Positions 23,518 to 24,438 of a DNA stretch of 24,438 nucleotides are shown piece after piece. The notes below the pieces were generated by a model that was not told where the DNA came from, did no database searches, and saw only the letters and a program-made list of their open reading frames with translations. Origin of the DNA: Opitutia bacterium UBA7441 (lineage in GTDB: Bacteria > Verrucomicrobiota > Verrucomicrobiia > Opitutales > Coraliomargaritaceae). Both the position numbers and the translations under genes were made by a program. Positions within the stretch are counted from its first letter, which is position 1. Each line of letters starts with the position of its first letter. Where the stretch lies: positions 1-24,438 of the forward strand of contig DLQD01000095.1 in NCBI GenBank assembly GCA_002480015.1. Reading direction: 5' to 3'.

Positions 23518-24438
23518 TTAAGCTAAGCACTTGAGTGCCATCTCGATGATGCGCTCTTCGTTCGGGATCTGCCAATTTTCAAGTTCTTTAGCGTAGATCT
23601 GTGGCGCGTCGATGGCCGATACGCGATGGACGGGTGCATCGAGGTAGTCGAAGGCCTTGAGTTGGATGATGTGCGAGATTTGCGCATCAACGCCACAGTA
23701 AGGCTTGTTCTCTTCGACGAGCAGGGCGCGGTGCGTCTTTTTGACGGAACGGAGTATGGTCTCTTCGTCGAGTGGACGGATGGAGCGCAGGTCGACGACT
23801 TCGACGCTGATGCCGTGCTTTTCTTCCAAGGTTTTAGCGGCTTGGAGTGAGATCATGGCGCAGCGTCCGTGCGAAACGATAGTTAGGTCGCTGCCCTCCT
23901 TGAGGATGTTGGCCACGCCGAGCTCGACGATGTATTCTTCTTCCGGCACGTCCCACTTTTCGCCGTAGAGGAGGGTATTTTCCATGACGAAGACGGGGTC
24001 GTTGTCGCGGATGGCGGCTTTCATTAGACCCTTCGCGTCGTAGGCGTTGGAGGGGCAGACGACTTTCAAGCCGGGGTGGTTGGCCACCATGTTTTCCGGC
24101 GTGTGCGAGTGCGTCGCGCCGACGTTGGTACCGCCGTTGGCAGGCCCGCGCACCACGATGGGAATATTCATCAAGCCACCGGACATGTAGCGGCAGAAAG
24201 AGGCATTATTAAAGAGCTGGTCGATCGCCACGTAGCTGAAGGACATGAACATCATCTCGACGACCGGGCGGATACCCAGGGCCGAGGCGCCGATCGCGAG
24301 ACCGGAGAAGGCAGCTTCTGAGATGGGTGTATCGATCAGACGCTTGTCGCCCCACTTTTCCCACAGCCCTTCGGTGACTTTGTAAGCGCCGTTATACTGA
24401 GCGACTTCCTCGCCCATGATGCAGACGTTTTCGTCGCG
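23518..24438 (-). CDS. pdhB: Pyruvate dehydrogenase E1 component, beta subunit (5' end cut by window edge)
   Basis: This subunit pairs with E1 alpha to form the thiamine-diphosphate enzyme that decarboxylates pyruvate. The visible 306 residues begin at the window edge with RDENVCIMGEEVAQYNGAYK; the internal Met at 24417 is not the start, since the family continues upstream. Landmarks are LIDTPISEAAFSGLAIGASA, EMMFMSFSYVAIDQLFNNAS, NIPIVVRGPANGGTNVGATH, PGLKVVCPSNAYDAKGLM and EVVDLRSIRPLDEETI. Relative to typical length, about 15-25 residues are missing. It lies 52 bases before pdhC on the same strand. E1 alpha would be expected beyond the right edge. Confidence 0.94.
   Translation of the reverse strand, partial: RDENVCIMGEEVAQYNGAYKVTEGLWEKWGDKRLIDTPISEAAFSGLAIGASALGIRPVVEMMFMSFSYVAIDQLFNNASFCRYMSGGLMNIPIVVRGPANGGTNVGATHSHTPENMVANHPGLKVVCPSNAYDAKGLMKAAIRDNDPVFVMENTLLYGEKWDVPEEEYIVELGVANILKEGSDLTIVSHGRCAMISLQAAKTLEEKHGISVEVVDLRSIRPLDEETILRSVKKTHRALLVEENKPYCGVDAQISHIIQLKAFDYLDAPVHRVSAIDAPQIYAKELENWQIPNEERIIEMALKCLA

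Noticed and set aside
24300..24417. pdhB starting at the internal ATG 24417
   Set aside because: The residues upstream (RDENVCI) continue the E1 beta family sequence to the window edge, so the gene is cut, not short.

Overview
The window looks like chromosomal DNA from a GC-rich member of the Verrucomicrobiota, most likely class Opitutae. That placement is an inference from protein style, a fused MurC-MurB, a dcw-type cell-wall cluster and the neighbourhood types; no rRNA gene is present to confirm it. I saw no tRNA, rRNA, CRISPR array, prophage or complete insertion sequence.

Layout. (1) 1-354, minus: the N-terminal part of transcription terminator Rho, running off the left edge, behind a 485-base spacer that holds a 133-bp MITE-like or structured element (601-733). 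(2) 840-5161: a lipid-modification group with an SRPBCC protein (minus) divergent from a delta-9-type fatty acid desaturase, a DUF1295 membrane protein, a CFA-synthase-like methyltransferase and a 4'-phosphopantetheinyl transferase (plus). (3) 5235-6892, minus: argA and a small acidic orphan protein. (4) 7103-8032, plus: a XerC/D recombinase with a structured leader, followed by a bidirectional terminator. (5) 8144-9488, minus: ribosomal protein L28 and a MidA-type methyltransferase. (6) 9572-19570, plus: tsaD, then a cell-wall/division block murD, LysM protein, ftsW, murG, murC-murB fusion, ddl, ftsQ. The last five are linked by 4-base stop/start overlaps. (7) 19718-20830, plus: an exported lactonase-family beta-propeller. 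(8) 20990-24438, minus: def, a thiamine-binding-family protein, and the pyruvate dehydrogenase genes for E2 and E1 beta, the last cut by the right edge.

How the genes work together. MurD, MurC and Ddl make UDP-MurNAc-pentapeptide precursors, MurB makes UDP-MurNAc, MurG forms lipid II, FtsW polymerises it and FtsQ is the divisome scaffold. The LysM protein between murD and ftsW is a likely peptidoglycan-binding partner. ftsA and ftsZ do not follow ftsQ here. The desaturase can supply the double bond that the CFA-like enzyme would modify.

The most interesting signals are non-coding. There are two separate families of REP-like palindromes with GTAG heads, each forming an inverted pair (19630-19706; about 22000-22080) plus a solitary relative elsewhere (20929-20943; 4442-4458). 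Seven-base-period pyrimidine-rich tracts (mRNA sense) lie directly ahead of the start codons of tsaD, def and pdhC, in a window where almost no independent start has a Shine-Dalgarno sequence. In protein space, the CFA-like enzyme has two bicarbonate-site residues substituted, and MurB carries Cys where Ser is usual. I found no convincing new defence or mobile system.
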